NCBI GenBank assembly: GCA_038327995.1
Contig: JBBQLP010000017.1
Location: 1-52,221, forward strand
Source: CAIOYC01 sp038327995
Lineage (GTDB): Bacteria; Pseudomonadota; Alphaproteobacteria; Caulobacterales; Caulobacteraceae
Length of the DNA stretch: 52,221 nucleotides
Direction of reading: 5' to 3'
The translations under genes and the position numbers were made by a program. This document shows positions 7,788 through 15,007 of this stretch, one piece after another (the first letter of the stretch is position 1; every line of letters starts with the position of its first letter). The notes beneath the pieces were generated by a model. It worked only from the letters and a program-made list of their open reading frames with translations. It was not told the origin of the DNA and made no database searches.

Positions 7788-8651
7788 TCAGGGGCGGTAG
7801 GCGATGACCTCGCCGCCGCTCGCCGCCGCCACGGTTTCGGTGCGGTAAGCGACGCAGACCTGGGCGCCGCCAAGGGCCAGCACCTTGATGCCCGCCCCGT
7901 AGCGGCGCAACAGCGAGCGTTCGTTGCAGTCGCGTGCAGGCGCTTGGGGGCGACACTGAAGCGCGCCCGAGGCGGAATGGTAGAGCGCCTCGCTCTTCTG
8001 GCAGACGATCGTCTGACCGTGGTTGAAGTCTGCCTGGCCGGAGAAATCAGCCACCGTATATTGCATTCGCGCCCCGGCGATGCAGCGGAACACCTCGCCC
8101 TCATACCCCGGCGCGACAGCGCGGTCGGGGGAGGTTTGAGAAGCCGGGTGCGGCACCGCTTTGTCGTCGAGGCATACCGCCTGGATCGCTACCTGCCGCA
8201 CCACGGCCTTGTAGGCGGCGCAGACCTGTCGGGTCAGGGTCTGGGCTTCGATCTTGATGTCGGGAATATCGGTGGTCACACCGCTCTCGGCAGACCAGCT
8301 TCCGCTCCCGCCGCCGCTGAAATTGCTGAGCAGCGCGCCATTGGTCAGCCCGGAACTCGAACCGGAGGTGGATACGTTCACCGATATGCTGCTGGAGACC
8401 CCTGCCGATGCGTCTGCGTTGCCGCTCGCCGAACTTGATCCCGAACCGCTGCCAGACCCGAACCCAACGCCAATGGAGGGGATGCCGATGCTGATACTCG
8501 GCGGCGTGATCGAGATACCCGGCACCTTGACCTGATGGGTGGTGGGCACACAACCGCACGTTCCGCCGGGCGCACCGGCCGTCGCCGCGCTTGCCGCCAT
8601 GAGCGAGGCAGCAGCGCCAACCATCAATAATTTCAACGAATCAGGGCCCAT
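7788..8651 (-). CDS. secreted Gly/Ser-rich protein, function unknown
   Basis: A 287-residue protein I do not recognise. The start is the ATG at 8651, with GGAGG nine bases upstream; it opens a signal peptide (MGPDSLKLLMVG, cleaved near SAATAG). The mature N-terminus has a CGC motif, then a run alternating Ile, Pro, Ser and Gly (ISITPPSISIGIPSIG) and a long Gly/Ser/Ala stretch at about residues 60-125. The C-terminal half (about 140-287) is a compact domain with at least five cysteines and is probably disulphide-bonded. The architecture looks like a surface or envelope protein with a flexible spacer. It converges on the M16 protease gene with only three bases between stops. Confidence 0.75.
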   Translation of the reverse strand: MGPDSLKLLMVGAAASLMAASAATAGAPGGTCGCVPTTHQVKVPGISITPPSISIGIPSIGVGFGSGSGSGSSSASGNADASAGVSSSISVNVSTSGSSSGLTNGALLSNFSGGGSGSWSAESGVTTDIPDIKIEAQTLTRQVCAAYKAVVRQVAIQAVCLDDKAVPHPASQTSPDRAVAPGYEGEVFRCIAGARMQYTVADFSGQADFNHGQTIVCQKSEALYHSASGALQCRPQAPARDCNERSLLRRYGAGIKVLALGGAQVCVAYRTETVAAASGGEVIAYRP

Positions 8652-8817
8652 CGCCGGGCTCCTCCGGGATCGATAATGATCCTCAGAAGTGAGCCGCAAC
8701 CCCTTCGATCCCGTTAAAAACTCCCGCCCCTACGCCTCATTTCGGCACAAAAGCGGATGGCCCAACCCTTCCCTTGCAAGCCCCAGACGCTGTTTATGGC
8801 ACGCAGGGGCGAGACGG

Positions 8818-9366
8818 ATGTTTCATCCAAATACCCAGACGCTGATCAACACCTGGCTCCAGCATCGGGACGGCCGTCGCCTGCCTGCCCGCACGGACCT
8901 GTCGCCCATCGACCTCGGCCCCCTTCTGCCACAGGTCTTTATGCTGGGCCGCGAGCCGGATGGTGAAGAGGTTTTCCGTCTCTGCGGCGGGTTGATGGCC
9001 GACCTGCATGGGCGCGACCTCAGGGCCTCCAGCTTCTACGCTCTCTGGTCAAAGCTCGACCGACCACAGATCGCCGCCGCCCTGGCCCGTTCGCGTTCAG
9101 GCGCCGCGCCCACGGTGGTGACGGTCGACGCCTTTAACGATCGGGGCGAATCGATCGGGGTGGAGCTTTGCCTCGCGCCCTTGACCGGCCCCTCCGGCGA
9201 AGCAGACCGCACCCTTGGCCTCTACCAGCCGATCTCCACGGTCGCGCGCCTGACCGGGGCGCCCGTAAAGTCACTGGCGATCCGCAGCGTGATGCTCGTC
9301 GCCGACCCGGAGCCAGCCTTCCCGCGCCTCCGTCTGGTTGTCGACAACGGTCGCCGCGTCGCCTGA
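8818..9366 (+). CDS. single-domain PAS protein (PAS_5-like)
   Basis: A 182-residue protein starting at the ATG at 8818 (MFHPNTQTLINTW), with AGGGG seven bases upstream. An open frame runs further 5' but has no signal. The core LPARTDLSPIDLGPLLPQVFML, then FRLCGGLMADLHGRDLRASSF, is typical of the alphaproteobacterial PAS_5 family. Those proteins carry a lone PAS sensor fold and no output domain, and act by protein contact. The small regulator MopJ of Caulobacter is of this general type, but I cannot say this is its orthologue. The gene is divergent from the Gly/Ser-rich protein and converges on the GMC gene, whose stop touches its own in the palindrome TGATCA. Confidence 0.8.
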   Translation: MFHPNTQTLINTWLQHRDGRRLPARTDLSPIDLGPLLPQVFMLGREPDGEEVFRLCGGLMADLHGRDLRASSFYALWSKLDRPQIAAALARSRSGAAPTVVTVDAFNDRGESIGVELCLAPLTGPSGEADRTLGLYQPISTVARLTGAPVKSLAIRSVMLVADPEPAFPRLRLVVDNGRRVA

Positions 9367-11058
9367 TCAGGCTGCGACCGCTCTCCCGTCCTCGAACACC
9401 GGGGCTTCCTCGGGGGCGAGGGCGGGTTTGCCAAGGATCATATCCGCCGCCTTTTCCGCGATCATGATGGTCGGAGCGTTGGTGTTGCCGCCCACCAGGG
9501 TTGGCATGACGGAAGCGTCCACCACCCTGAGGCCCTGAAGACCGATCACGCGCAGTTCGTCGTCCACCACGGCCATGGGGTCGTCCGCCACCCCCATCCG
9601 GCAGGTGCCGACGGGGTGATAGATGGTCTCGCCGGTTTCGGCGATCCAGGAGTCGATCTCGGCGTCGGTGGAGACCCGCGCGCCCGGATTGCATTCGCCG
9701 CTGCGGTAGGGATCGAGGGCCGACTGATTGGCCACCGCGCGAGCGATCTTCACCCCTTCACGCAGCGCCCGCCGGTCTTCTTCAGTGGCCAGATAGTTGG
9801 GGGAGATCGTCGGATCGTCGGTCGGATCGGCGGAGCGCAGCCCGACCTTGCCCCGGCTCTCGGGCCGAAGCTGACAGACGTGGAGGGTGAACCCGTCCTC
9901 TGTTCCTGGCTGCTTACCATGATCTTTCATGATCGCCAGCACGACGTGGATCTGCAGGTCGGGCCGGTCAAGGTCGGGGCGCGACTTCAGAAAGGCGCCG
10001 CTTTCCAGCCCGTTCATCCTCCCCGCCCCTTGGCCGCGCAGCATGTAGTTCAGGCCAATGAACAGCTTCTTGATCCCCTTAGTCATGGAATAGAGGGTCA
10101 CAGGCTTGGGGCAGGTCCACGATAGCGTGACGTCGACGTGATCCTGCAGGTTCTCACCAACCCCCTTCAGGGTGTGCACCGGGGTCACGCCCGCCGCCTT
10201 CAGGGCATCCGGCTCGCCAATGCCAGAGAGTTGCAGGATATGCGGTGACTGCACAGCGCCCGCCGACAATAGCACCTCGCGGCTGGCCCGCGCGGTCTTC
10301 GGGGCAGCAGGAGTTCCCTGCGCATAATCGACCCCCACGGCCCGTCCGTGCTCGATGACGATGCGGGTGGTGCGAGCCTCGGTCTCGATCACCAGATTCG
10401 GGCGCTGGCTGGCGATGGGGCCGAGGTAGGCGGCGGCGGCGCTCCAGCGTTTGCCGTTGTGGATGGTCAGTTGGTAGGGCCCCCAACCTTCCTGCTGGAA
10501 ACCATTGAAATCGGTGGTGGTCTTGTGGCCCGCCTGGGCGCCCGCCGCGATCATGCCCGCGAAGACTGGATTGTCGGCCTTGGCGTGGGAAATGTTCAGC
10601 GGACCCTCGCCGCCGTGGTAAGCGTCGGCTCCGGTATCCAGCGCCTCGGACTTTTTGAAGTAGGGCAGCACCTCCGCATAGCTCCAGCCCTTCAACCCCA
10701 TCTGGCGCCACTGGTCATAGTCGCGGGCGTGTCCCCGGATGTAGATCATGCCGTTGATCGCGGAGGAGCCGCCAAGCCCCTTGCCGCGCGGCCACCAGAG
10801 TTTGCGGCCCATCAGATGCGCCTCCGGCTCGGTCCAGAAACCCCAGTTGGAGACACCCTTGTCTTTGATCAGTTCGCCCACACCCGCCGGCATCCGCACC
10901 AGCAGCGAGTCGTTCTTGCCCCCGGCCTCCAGCAACAGCACCCGGACCGATGGGTCTTCGCTCAGCCGGTTAGCCAGCACACAGCCTGCCGATCCTGCAC
11001 CGATGATGATGTAGTCGAAGGTTTCCAAGGCTGTTGCGGTCGTGGCGGCGGTGGTCAT
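9367..11058 (-). CDS. GMC-family FAD-dependent alcohol/choline dehydrogenase
   Basis: A 563-residue flavoenzyme. The start is the ATG at 11058 (MTTAATT) with CAGGAA ten bases upstream; the frame stays open further but would run into the tRNA gene. The FAD-binding GAGSAG motif is at residues 20-25. GMC signature 1 lies around GLGGSSAINGMIYIRG and signature 2 around SAGAVQSPHILQLSGIG. The C-terminus carries the active-site His in YHPVGTCRMG and the partner Asn in GGNTNAPTIMIAEKAADMIL. It resembles BetA and AlkJ-type membrane-associated alcohol dehydrogenases. No betaine genes are adjacent, so choline as substrate is unproven and a broad alcohol dehydrogenase is equally likely. Confidence 0.92.
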   Translation of the reverse strand: MTTAATTATALETFDYIIIGAGSAGCVLANRLSEDPSVRVLLLEAGGKNDSLLVRMPAGVGELIKDKGVSNWGFWTEPEAHLMGRKLWWPRGKGLGGSSAINGMIYIRGHARDYDQWRQMGLKGWSYAEVLPYFKKSEALDTGADAYHGGEGPLNISHAKADNPVFAGMIAAGAQAGHKTTTDFNGFQQEGWGPYQLTIHNGKRWSAAAAYLGPIASQRPNLVIETEARTTRIVIEHGRAVGVDYAQGTPAAPKTARASREVLLSAGAVQSPHILQLSGIGEPDALKAAGVTPVHTLKGVGENLQDHVDVTLSWTCPKPVTLYSMTKGIKKLFIGLNYMLRGQGAGRMNGLESGAFLKSRPDLDRPDLQIHVVLAIMKDHGKQPGTEDGFTLHVCQLRPESRGKVGLRSADPTDDPTISPNYLATEEDRRALREGVKIARAVANQSALDPYRSGECNPGARVSTDAEIDSWIAETGETIYHPVGTCRMGVADDPMAVVDDELRVIGLQGLRVVDASVMPTLVGGNTNAPTIMIAEKAADMILGKPALAPEEAPVFEDGRAVAA

Positions 11059-11224
11059 GGCGGCGTTTCCTGGAGCAGTCTTATCGTTGATCACATGGTT
11101 GCGCGGCAACCGGCGACCGGCAAGGGGCGACGTAGGGTCGCAGCTCACGAAGTTTGCTTCCGGCCCTCCTCGTGATCCCGCAGCCCTCGCCAGCCTGTCA
11201 CGCTTGTGGCACGAGTGACAGGAC

Positions 11225-11310
11225 GCGGACGTGGCGGAATCGGTAGACGCAGCGGACTTAAAATCCGTTGGCCATAGGCCGTCCGGGTTCAATTCCCGGC
11301 GTCCGCACCA
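11225..11310 (+). tRNA. tRNA-Leu (anticodon UAA)
   Basis: The acceptor stem GCGGACG pairs with CGTCCGC and is followed by encoded ACCA. The anticodon loop reads CT-TAA-AA, giving UAA for leucine. A long variable arm (GGCCATAGGCC) marks a class II tRNA, and the T arm contains GGTTCAATTCC. All four arms can be drawn. Confidence 0.97.
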
Positions 11311-11359
11311 GCATATGTCGTCACCAGCGCCGGTTTGGCGCAAACCTAGGAGCCTCACC

Positions 11360-11608
11360 ATGAAAGCCATCGCTCTCGCCGCCAGCCTCGCCCTTGCCGC
11401 CACGGGCGCCGCGACCTCCGCCAACGCGGGCTGCCTCGGCGGCGCTGTGGTCGGCGGGATCGGCGCGCACGTGGCTCTGCACGGCAAGCACACCGTCCTC
11501 GGCGCCGTCGCCGGTTGCGCGGTAGGTCATCACATGGCCGTCGTCGCCAAGCGCAGGAAGGCCGAAGAAAAGCGCGCCGCCATGGCGGGCCAGCCGGTCC
11601 ACCATTAA
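11360..11608 (+). CDS. small exported glycine-rich protein
   Basis: An 82-residue protein with AGGAG eight bases before the ATG. Residues 1-23 are a signal peptide (MKAIALAASLALAATG, cleaved near SANAG). The mature part is Gly/Ala/Val-rich (LGGAVVGGIGAHVALHG, VLGAVAGCAVGHH) with GxxxG spacing like a glycine-zipper membrane segment. It ends in a basic tail (KRRKAEEKRAA). Two cysteines are present. I do not recognise a family with certainty; it resembles the small 2TM glycine-zipper proteins of bacterial envelopes. It lies 50 bases after tRNA-Leu and may share its transcript. Confidence 0.75.
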   Translation: MKAIALAASLALAATGAATSANAGCLGGAVVGGIGAHVALHGKHTVLGAVAGCAVGHHMAVVAKRRKAEEKRAAMAGQPVHH

Positions 11609-11614
11609 ATTCAG

Positions 11615-11642
11615 GTTCCTCCCCTTTGAAACGGGGAGGAAC
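11615..11642. terminator. bidirectional hairpin between convergent genes
   Basis: GTTCCTCCCC, loop TTTGAAAC, GGGGAGGAAC is a perfect 10-bp stem. It is centred in the 39 bases between the stop of the small exported protein and the stop of the aldehyde dehydrogenase gene. It resembles the CCTCCCC/GGGGAGG repeat family seen elsewhere in the window. Confidence 0.65.
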
Positions 11643-11647
11643 TACTC

Positions 11648-13177
11648 TTACACGTCGAAGCTGACGCCTTGCGCCAGGGGGAGCGACCGTCCGTAGTTTA
11701 CCGTGTTGGTCGCGCGCCGCATATAGACGCGCCAGGAATCCGAGCCGGACTCGCGCCCTCCCCCGGTTTCCTTCTCGCCGCCGAACGCGCCGCCGATTTC
11801 CGCGCCTGAGGGGCCGATGTTGACGTTGGCGATGCCGCAGTCCGATCCGTCCGCCGCCAGAAACCGCTCGGCTTCGCGCAGGTCGTTGGTGAAGACCGAC
11901 GACGACAGCCCCTGCGGCGCGGCGTTCTGGAGCGCGAAGGCGGCGTCCAGATCGGTGTAGCGCATCACGTAGAGGATCGGCGCGAAGGTCTCGCGCAGCA
12001 CCAGGCTTGTCTGCTCCGGCATCTCAACAAGGGCGGGTCGGACGTAGCAACCGCGCTGACCTTCAACCGCCTCGCCACCATGAATGCGACCTCCAGCGGC
12101 TTTGGCTTCGGCCAGCGCGCGGGCCATGCCATCGGCTGCGCTCCGGTCGATCAAGGGCCCGATCAGGGTGCCCGCCGCGCGCGGGTCGCCGACCTTGACG
12201 CTCGCGTAGGCCGACTTCAGGCGCGGAAGGAGGACGTCGTAAACGCTCTCATGCACGAACAGGCGGCGGAGCGAGGTGCACCGCTGCCCCGCCGTACCCA
12301 TGGCCGAGAAGGCGACGCCCCTCAGGGCAAGATCGAGGTCGGCGGTGGGGCAGACGATGGCGGCGTTGTTGCCGCCGAGTTCCAGAAGAGCACGGGCGAA
12401 GCGGGCGGCGAGCCGGGGTCCGACCTTGCGCCCCATGGCGGTCGATCCGGTGGCGGAGACCAGCGGCACGCGCGGATGATCCACCAGCGCCTCGCCCACA
12501 TCCGCGCCGCCGATCAGGAGGGTAGAGAGGCCATCGGGCGCATCGCCAAACCGCGCCGCCGCCTTCTCGAACAGCGCCTGCACGGCGAGCGCGGTCAGCG
12601 GGGTCTTCTCCGAGGGCTTCCACACCACGCTGTTGCCGCAGACCAGCGCCAGCGCCGCGTTCCACGACCAGACGGCGACGGGAAAATTGAAGGCGGAGAT
12701 CACGCCGACGACGCCCAGCGGATGCCATGTTTCCATCATCCGGTGCTCGGCTCGTTCGGTGACGATGGTCAAGCCGTAGAGTTGCCGTGAGAGCCCCACG
12801 GCGTAGTCGCAGATGTCGATCATCTCCTGTACTTCGCCCAGACCCTCGGAGACGATCTTTCCAGCTTCGAGCGTCACTAGGGCGGCGAGGTCGGGCTTGG
12901 CCGCGCGAAGCTCCTCGCCCAGCAGTCGCACGAGTTCGCCGCGCCGGGGGGCCGGAACCTTGCGCCACTTCAGGAAGGCTTCGTGAGCGCGGTCGATGGC
13001 GGCGTTTGCGGCTTCAGGGTTGGCTTGCGTGACCTCGGCCAGCACCTCACCATTGATCGGTGAGTGGGCGTGAAGCGAGCCTCCCTTGAGCGCGGAGACG
13101 GGCACGCCGAGGCGGGCCAGAAGGGTGCGGGCCTCCACCGCCAGACCAAGGTCGGATTTCGACAGGGGCGCGTTCAT
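11648..13177 (-). CDS. ALDH7-family alpha-aminoadipic semialdehyde dehydrogenase
   Basis: A 509-residue aldehyde dehydrogenase. It contains the cofactor region FNFPVAVWSWN, the general-base motif ELGGNNA and the catalytic cysteine in GQRCTS. The C-terminus (FGGEKETGGGRESGSDSW, then NYGRSLPLAQGVSFDV) is diagnostic of the antiquitin/ALDH7 group, which oxidises alpha-aminoadipic semialdehyde (piperideine-6-carboxylate) to aminoadipate with NAD(P). The ATG at 13177 overlaps the stop of the upstream dehydrogenase as TGATG, so the two are translationally coupled. That neighbour would produce the semialdehyde, so the pair forms two consecutive steps of lysine breakdown. Confidence 0.93.
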   Translation of the reverse strand: MNAPLSKSDLGLAVEARTLLARLGVPVSALKGGSLHAHSPINGEVLAEVTQANPEAANAAIDRAHEAFLKWRKVPAPRRGELVRLLGEELRAAKPDLAALVTLEAGKIVSEGLGEVQEMIDICDYAVGLSRQLYGLTIVTERAEHRMMETWHPLGVVGVISAFNFPVAVWSWNAALALVCGNSVVWKPSEKTPLTALAVQALFEKAAARFGDAPDGLSTLLIGGADVGEALVDHPRVPLVSATGSTAMGRKVGPRLAARFARALLELGGNNAAIVCPTADLDLALRGVAFSAMGTAGQRCTSLRRLFVHESVYDVLLPRLKSAYASVKVGDPRAAGTLIGPLIDRSAADGMARALAEAKAAGGRIHGGEAVEGQRGCYVRPALVEMPEQTSLVLRETFAPILYVMRYTDLDAAFALQNAAPQGLSSSVFTNDLREAERFLAADGSDCGIANVNIGPSGAEIGGAFGGEKETGGGRESGSDSWRVYMRRATNTVNYGRSLPLAQGVSFDV

Positions 13178-14313
13178 CAGGCGACTTCCAAGACCGGGCG
13201 TTGGAGGTGAGCCAGCGCTGGTTGCGCGGCGTCTTCGGGTCGGGCGTAGGCGCGTCCGAAGCGGTTGTCGAGGAAGGCGTGGAGGCCAATATCCTCCTGC
13301 AGGATCAATCCCGCCTGAGGCAGGGCGCCGTGAGCCAACAGGTCCAGCACCGCGCAAATGGCGCTGGCGGTGGTGATCTGGATGCCAGTGCGGGCTATGC
13401 CGTTGACCTCGGCAGCATAGATTTTGTGGGCGTAGGTCTCCTGCATCAACCGCCCGCCCCTCTGCCCGGAAACCGTGACGAATACGATCACTACGTCCTG
13501 CTGGGTCGAGGGCACCGCGCCTTCGAGAATGTCTTTCAGCACCGCACGGCGATTGCGCAGGCCGAGATCGTTCAGCAAGGTCTTCATGATCGCCGCGTGA
13601 CCGGGATAGCGGATGGTGCGGTAGTTCAGGCTGCGCACCTTCCCCTCCAACGTGTCGCAAAGGGACCCAAGGCCGCCCGAGGTGTTGAACGCCTCATAGG
13701 TTACGCCGTCGAGGGCGAAGGTCTCGACCTCCTCCAGCGCCGTGGTTTCGCGCCGGTGCCCGTCGACGATGGCTTCGCACGGCTCGCAGTATTCGTTGAT
13801 GACCCCATCGGTAGACCAGGTGAGGTTGTAACCAAGCGCGTTGGAGGGGAAGGTCGGCAGCGCGCCTACCCGCATCCGCACCTCGTCGAGCGTGTCGAAC
13901 CGGCGCGCAAGATCGTGGGCGACGATGGTGATGAAGCCGGGGGCCAGACCGCACTGTGGAATGAAGGCGGTCTTTGCTCCCTCGGCCAGGGCGCGCACGG
14001 CGCGAGTGGAGGCCACGTCTTCGGTGAGGTCGAGATAGTGCACGCCCGCGTCCTTGGCGGCCGAGGCGATTCGGGTGGTGAGGTGATAGGGCGCGGCGCT
14101 GAGCACGGCGAACTGGCCCGCGAGCGCGTCCTTCAGGGCGGCGTCATCGCTGATGTCGAGGGGCAGGCGCACAATCCGGGCGCGGGTCTCGATGCGGGCG
14201 AGCTGCGCCGGATCGCGGTCGGCGACGGTGACGCGGTAGTCGCCCGACGAGGCCAGAAGGTCGGCGATCATGCCGCCGATCTTTCCCGCGCCCATGACCA
14301 GGATGTTCTTCAT
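13177..14313 (-). CDS. lysine 6-dehydrogenase / saccharopine dehydrogenase family enzyme
   Basis: A 378-residue protein. The N-terminal Rossmann motif is VMGAGKIGGMIADLL (residues 6-20). The conserved CGLAPGF segment and WSTDGVINEYCEPCEAIVDG are typical of the saccharopine dehydrogenase C-terminal fold. Its length of about 380 residues fits L-lysine 6-dehydrogenase or the stand-alone saccharopine reductase rather than the bifunctional LKR/SDH. Either would deliver alpha-aminoadipic semialdehyde to the coupled ALDH7 enzyme. The start at 14313 has a GGGGG stretch a few bases upstream. The gene is divergent from an Lrp-type regulator. Which of the two substrates is used cannot be decided from sequence. 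Confidence 0.88.
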   Translation of the reverse strand: MKNILVMGAGKIGGMIADLLASSGDYRVTVADRDPAQLARIETRARIVRLPLDISDDAALKDALAGQFAVLSAAPYHLTTRIASAAKDAGVHYLDLTEDVASTRAVRALAEGAKTAFIPQCGLAPGFITIVAHDLARRFDTLDEVRMRVGALPTFPSNALGYNLTWSTDGVINEYCEPCEAIVDGHRRETTALEEVETFALDGVTYEAFNTSGGLGSLCDTLEGKVRSLNYRTIRYPGHAAIMKTLLNDLGLRNRRAVLKDILEGAVPSTQQDVVIVFVTVSGQRGGRLMQETYAHKIYAAEVNGIARTGIQITTASAICAVLDLLAHGALPQAGLILQEDIGLHAFLDNRFGRAYARPEDAAQPALAHLQRPVLEVA

Positions 14314-14362
14314 CGCATCGCCCCCGATAGAATATCTGCAGGAGAGCTTCCGCGCTAGCGAC

Positions 14363-14413
14363 GGCAAAAGCTATTGCCAAGCCGCCGATTCCGCCGGATG
14401 ATTTCGGCGGATT
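14363..14413. promoter_or_regulatory. two dyads in the divergent lysine-catabolism promoter
   Basis: Dyad 1 is GGCAA-6-TTGCC at 14363-14378. Dyad 2 is ATTCCGCCG-8-CGGCGGATT at 14388-14413, with seven bases of each arm perfectly complementary. They sit between the dehydrogenase start and the Lrp-family gene and are likely operators for that regulator. The assignment to Lrp is inference from position and from the common dyad form of its sites. Confidence 0.5.
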
Positions 14414-14438
14414 GCAGTAAATGATTGGCGAATTGCTT

Positions 14439-14864
14439 ATGGACGACTTGGACCGCCTGCTGATCGCCAGACTGCGCGAGAACGCCCGCGCGCCGGTTTC
14501 GGAACTCGCGCGGAGCCTCAGCCTGTCGCGCACCACGGTGCAGAGCCGGATTGCGCGGCTGGAACAGACCCGCGTCGTCACCGGCTACACCGTCCAACTG
14601 TCCGAGGCGGCGGAGCGCGGCTACGTGCACGCCTATGTGATGATCACGGTCCGCCCAAAACAGACCGGAGTGGTGGCGGGGGAGGTGCGCCGCCTGACGT
14701 CAGTTCGCCGGTTGGAGTCGGTCTCAGGCGCCTTTGACCTGATGGCCATGATCGCCGCGCCCTCGGTGGCGGAAATGGACGCCCTGATCGACGCGATTGG
14801 CGAACTGGACGGCGTAGAGCGGACCACCTCATCGATCGTGCTGTCGACCAAGTTTGATCGGTAA
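14439..14864 (+). CDS. Lrp/AsnC-family transcriptional regulator
   Basis: A 141-residue regulator. The N-terminal winged helix (MDDLDRLLIARLRENARAPVS, recognition helix LSRTTVQSRIARLEQ) is followed by the RAM effector domain (AYVMITVRPKQTG, then SVSGAFDLMAMI). The start at 14439 gives the usual MDDLDR opening; an in-frame ATG at 14421 would add MIGELL and also lacks a strong ribosome binding site. The gene is divergent from the dehydrogenase and ALDH7 pair, so lysine or a lysine product is the likely effector. Confidence 0.9.
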   Translation: MDDLDRLLIARLRENARAPVSELARSLSLSRTTVQSRIARLEQTRVVTGYTVQLSEAAERGYVHAYVMITVRPKQTGVVAGEVRRLTSVRRLESVSGAFDLMAMIAAPSVAEMDALIDAIGELDGVERTTSSIVLSTKFDR

Positions 14865-14871
14865 GCGTTTT

Positions 14872-14999
14872 GGGGAGAGGCCCCTCACCCCACCCTCTCC
14901 CAAAGGGAAAGGGGTTCCCGTTCTGAAAGGTTGGGCGCTAAACCCCTCGCCCGCTTGCGGGAGAGGGAGGGGCCCGCGAGCAAAGCGAGTGGGAGGGTG
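14872..14999. repeat. composite palindromic intergenic repeat
   Basis: GC-rich block of nested CCCTCACCC, CCCTCTCCC and GGGAGAGGGAGG palindromes. Its right half, read on the minus strand, starts CCCTCACCCTCCCA and continues through a short GCTTTGCTCGC to CCCCTCCCTCTCCC. The same order of elements occurs in plus orientation near 22786-22850, so this is a dispersed repeat. No coding is seen in it. Confidence 0.6.
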
Positions 15000-15007
15000 A
15001 GGGCAAG

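Noticed and set aside
11225..11310. tRNA-Leu genes as integration sites
   Set aside because: No duplicated 3' tRNA end and no integrase were seen around either tRNA.
11231..11359. 5' extension of the small exported protein into tRNA-Leu(UAA)
   Set aside because: Translated tRNA sequence; the signal peptide and ribosome binding site mark the start at 11360.
13201..14358. 385-codon frame opposite the lysine/saccharopine dehydrogenase
   Set aside because: No recognisable domain; the opposite strand carries a complete Rossmann enzyme.
14872..14999. CRISPR-like repeats
   Set aside because: Repeats are nested palindromes without regular spacers, and no cas genes are present.
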